A stretch of DNA of 64,000 nucleotides, from positions 6,238,473 through 6,302,472 of the forward strand of contig NC_064229.1 in assembly GCF_023101765.2 (NCBI RefSeq), read 5' to 3'. Within the stretch, counting starts at the first letter, position 1. Each line of letters opens with the position of its first letter. The position numbers and the translations under genes were made by a program. The stretch comes from Spodoptera frugiperda (Eukaryota > Arthropoda > Insecta > Lepidoptera > Noctuidae). The notes under the pieces are model-generated. The model saw nothing but the letters and a program-made list of their open reading frames with translations. It was not told where the DNA came from and ran no database searches. This document shows positions 62,033 through 64,000 of the stretch, one piece after another.

Positions 62033-63225
62033 AAAAAGAAAACAAGAGTTATTTGGAATATGTAGATTTTACTATATGAGTTCAAGTGATAGCATACGGT
62101 CTGTAATAGGCTCGGAGTCTGTAAATAAACTCCCACAATATTGGCTTAATCATATTACTTGGCTATTAGTATAACAATATGTTATGCTTCGAGTATATAG
62201 TATCAGCTATTCGCCTTGCAAGCAGTTTCTTAGAAACAAAGTTTCTCCCAAGTAATTTTACATTGTTATCACGAGCAAAGTGTTCGATGGAACACTTTGT
62301 GGTCGTTTTTTAGTTTTACTTTGTATAAAATGAAGTTATGTTTTTTGCAGTAACGTTGTAACTTAATATTGTTGTAACAAAAACGTTGTCAAACGATTTA
62401 GCTTTAGTTATCGACGGCTTTAATAAAGTTATTTTGTAAACCTTTTTGTTGGAAACGATCGTGACGTCCGGTTTTCTTAATATAAACGCTTTAGGAATTA
62501 AAGTTTCTAAGGAATAGAGGAAACTTTGTTTAATCTCTGAATTTAAAAGATACATAATTCAAGTTTTTAATTTTGGAATTACTAGGAATCTTTTTGATTT
62601 AACTTAAATGAAATAAGTTTTAATATGATTCAGCTGAATCTATTTGAGAAGCTGCTACTCGTATAATCTGTTCAACTTGAGGTCGGAAATGTAACTGCGG
62701 GTCATGGAATTCCAAAATTCGACCTATGGTAATACTCTCTTTTTGCGTTCAATAGGCCGACTAAAGTAGATAGAGAATGACAACAACAAACAATTGTATA
62801 GTTTCCCAGGTCAAAAATAAATAATTTTGACTTTTTAATACAATATAATGTCCTAAAATAATCGTACTTCACCCATTAATATTACGATGTCTTTTTAAAA
62901 AAAATCTAGCAATTTTTTGAGAAAAAAGTATGGTATTTGACGTGAAAATTTTATGACGTCATAAGTTGCGATCTTATACAAAATTCATAGAAAAGTATCA
63001 TTTTTGACATTTCGATAAAAGTATTGAATTTGACTAGTTGGAAACAACCGTATTGCGATCCCGCTTCCTGCAGTTATGTATGTGGTTCCTCGTTTTTACG
63101 ACCAAGTGAAGTGATAGGGACTCAAAAAGTTTTCGAGAAAACTGAAACATACTTATAACGGTTCCCACAAACAGCGGTCGGGTCATGGCGGTGCGGCGTG
63201 TGTATTTACAGCGTGGCTCCACATA

Positions 63226-63710
63226 CAGGGTGACATTTTAACTAAAGGCCATTCTCTAATGATCGTGAAACAAATGTGACCCTGCATTTAACCTTTGAAA
63301 AAATTTAAGTAGGTGACGAAGAATAAATTGTTGTTCGTTTTTTAAATTTGAATATTTTGTTTATTGTAGTGAAAGAATATTTAGATAATTGGACCCACGT
63401 GCTTGTTGCAAATTATTAAACATTGATTATACTGATAGTGAGTCTGTTTACGAACCATAACAGCAACATTTAATTTTCTTTCATGTTTTTATATCTTCAC
63501 ATTTGTCTGCTAACGTTTGTTTTCTTTAAAAGATAACCCCGTACAGTCAAACTTTATCAAAACCAAATAAAACCACTTACAAATGCCAAATTAATTAAAA
63601 AAACCACAACAATATTTAAACTAATTCACTCATGTTAACAAGAATCTATTTTCAACGTAACAACATAAATTATTCACACAGAATAGTTACACGTGTAAAT
63701 GTACACCCTG
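63226..63710. mobile_element. TA-flanked non-autonomous element with CAGGGTG ends (485 bp)
   Basis: CAGGGTGACATTT on the left and AAATGTACACCCTG on the right, flanked by ACATA and TATGT, with TA directly outside each end. The terminal heptamer and target match those of the large palindrome at 14602-16414. Confidence 0.6.
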
Positions 63711-64000
63711 TATGTAGTATAGTGGGTGTAGCAAGTCGTGATCAAAGTTAGGAAGGGTTGTGTTCACACCGCACAGACCCTCGCTAGTTTGTTGTTATGG
63801 CGGTATGTCAAGTCCAACTTTCGACTTCGCCTGACTTATGACTCGACTGCCTCTCACCAATTACTTACGAATTCAATTTGTGTGCCCTTCTAAATCTTAC
63901 GTGCTATATTTTTATAAGTTGTGGTTTGGTTTGGTGCAATATTTTTAGAGTGTAGACTACTATAAATATTTTAGAATGACGCGACGATGAAATTTTATAT

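Larger units (their letters stand above)
60100..63225. other. AT-rich intronic sequence with two hairpins
   Basis: No gene recognised. Hairpins are at 61272-61302 (11-bp stem) and 61979-62032 (22-bp stem). Confidence 0.4.

Overview
The window is an AT-rich nuclear segment from a moth, most likely a noctuid or close relative. The evidence is insect-type split and intronless genes, many GT-AG introns, and a dense set of lepidopteran repeats: tRNA-derived SINEs, 5'-truncated LINEs, small terminal-inverted-repeat elements, and the 'tagcttccgcccgc...tttataatattagtatagat' element type. Repeat family names come from memory. Intervals for old repeats are approximate.

Layout. (1) Positions 1-4600, minus strand: seven exons of a core alpha-1,3-fucosyltransferase (GT10, FucTA type). 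The 3' end runs off the left edge, and the first coding exon has a spliced-in 5' leader with two uORFs. A CpG-rich candidate first exon and promoter lies at 25008-25400, which would make a 20 kb 5'-UTR intron. That interval holds SINE and LINE tails, several MITEs, a pogo-like relic and a TA-flanked palindromic element of 1.8 kb. (2) Positions 28635-31811: a compact housekeeping cluster. TIM8 (two exons) and PEX3 (one exon) lie on the minus strand, with only 24 nt between the TIM8 stop and the PEX3 ATG. PSMG2 (one exon) is divergent on the plus strand from a shared 500 bp promoter region. (3) Positions 31812-55329: no recognisable coding gene. Repeats cluster at 33-35 kb, 38.6-39.4 kb and 43.8-49 kb, including the C-terminal part of an R1-clade LINE; 49-55.3 kb is nearly repeat-free. 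(4) Positions 55330-55523: a plus-strand exon encoding a start and signal peptide, with clear splice sites at both ends. The rest of its gene lies beyond the window, so 55524-64000 is probably its first coding intron.

The three cluster proteins act in organelle and proteasome biogenesis: TIM8 in mitochondrial intermembrane-space import, PEX3 in peroxisomal membrane biogenesis, and PSMG2 in 20S proteasome assembly. The fucosyltransferase acts in the Golgi on N-glycans and the 55.4 kb product is predicted to be secreted or cell-surface. The most unusual architecture is the TIM8-PEX3 junction, which suggests a dicistronic mRNA or alternative 3' splice-site use. No CRISPR array, free-standing tRNA or rRNA gene was seen.
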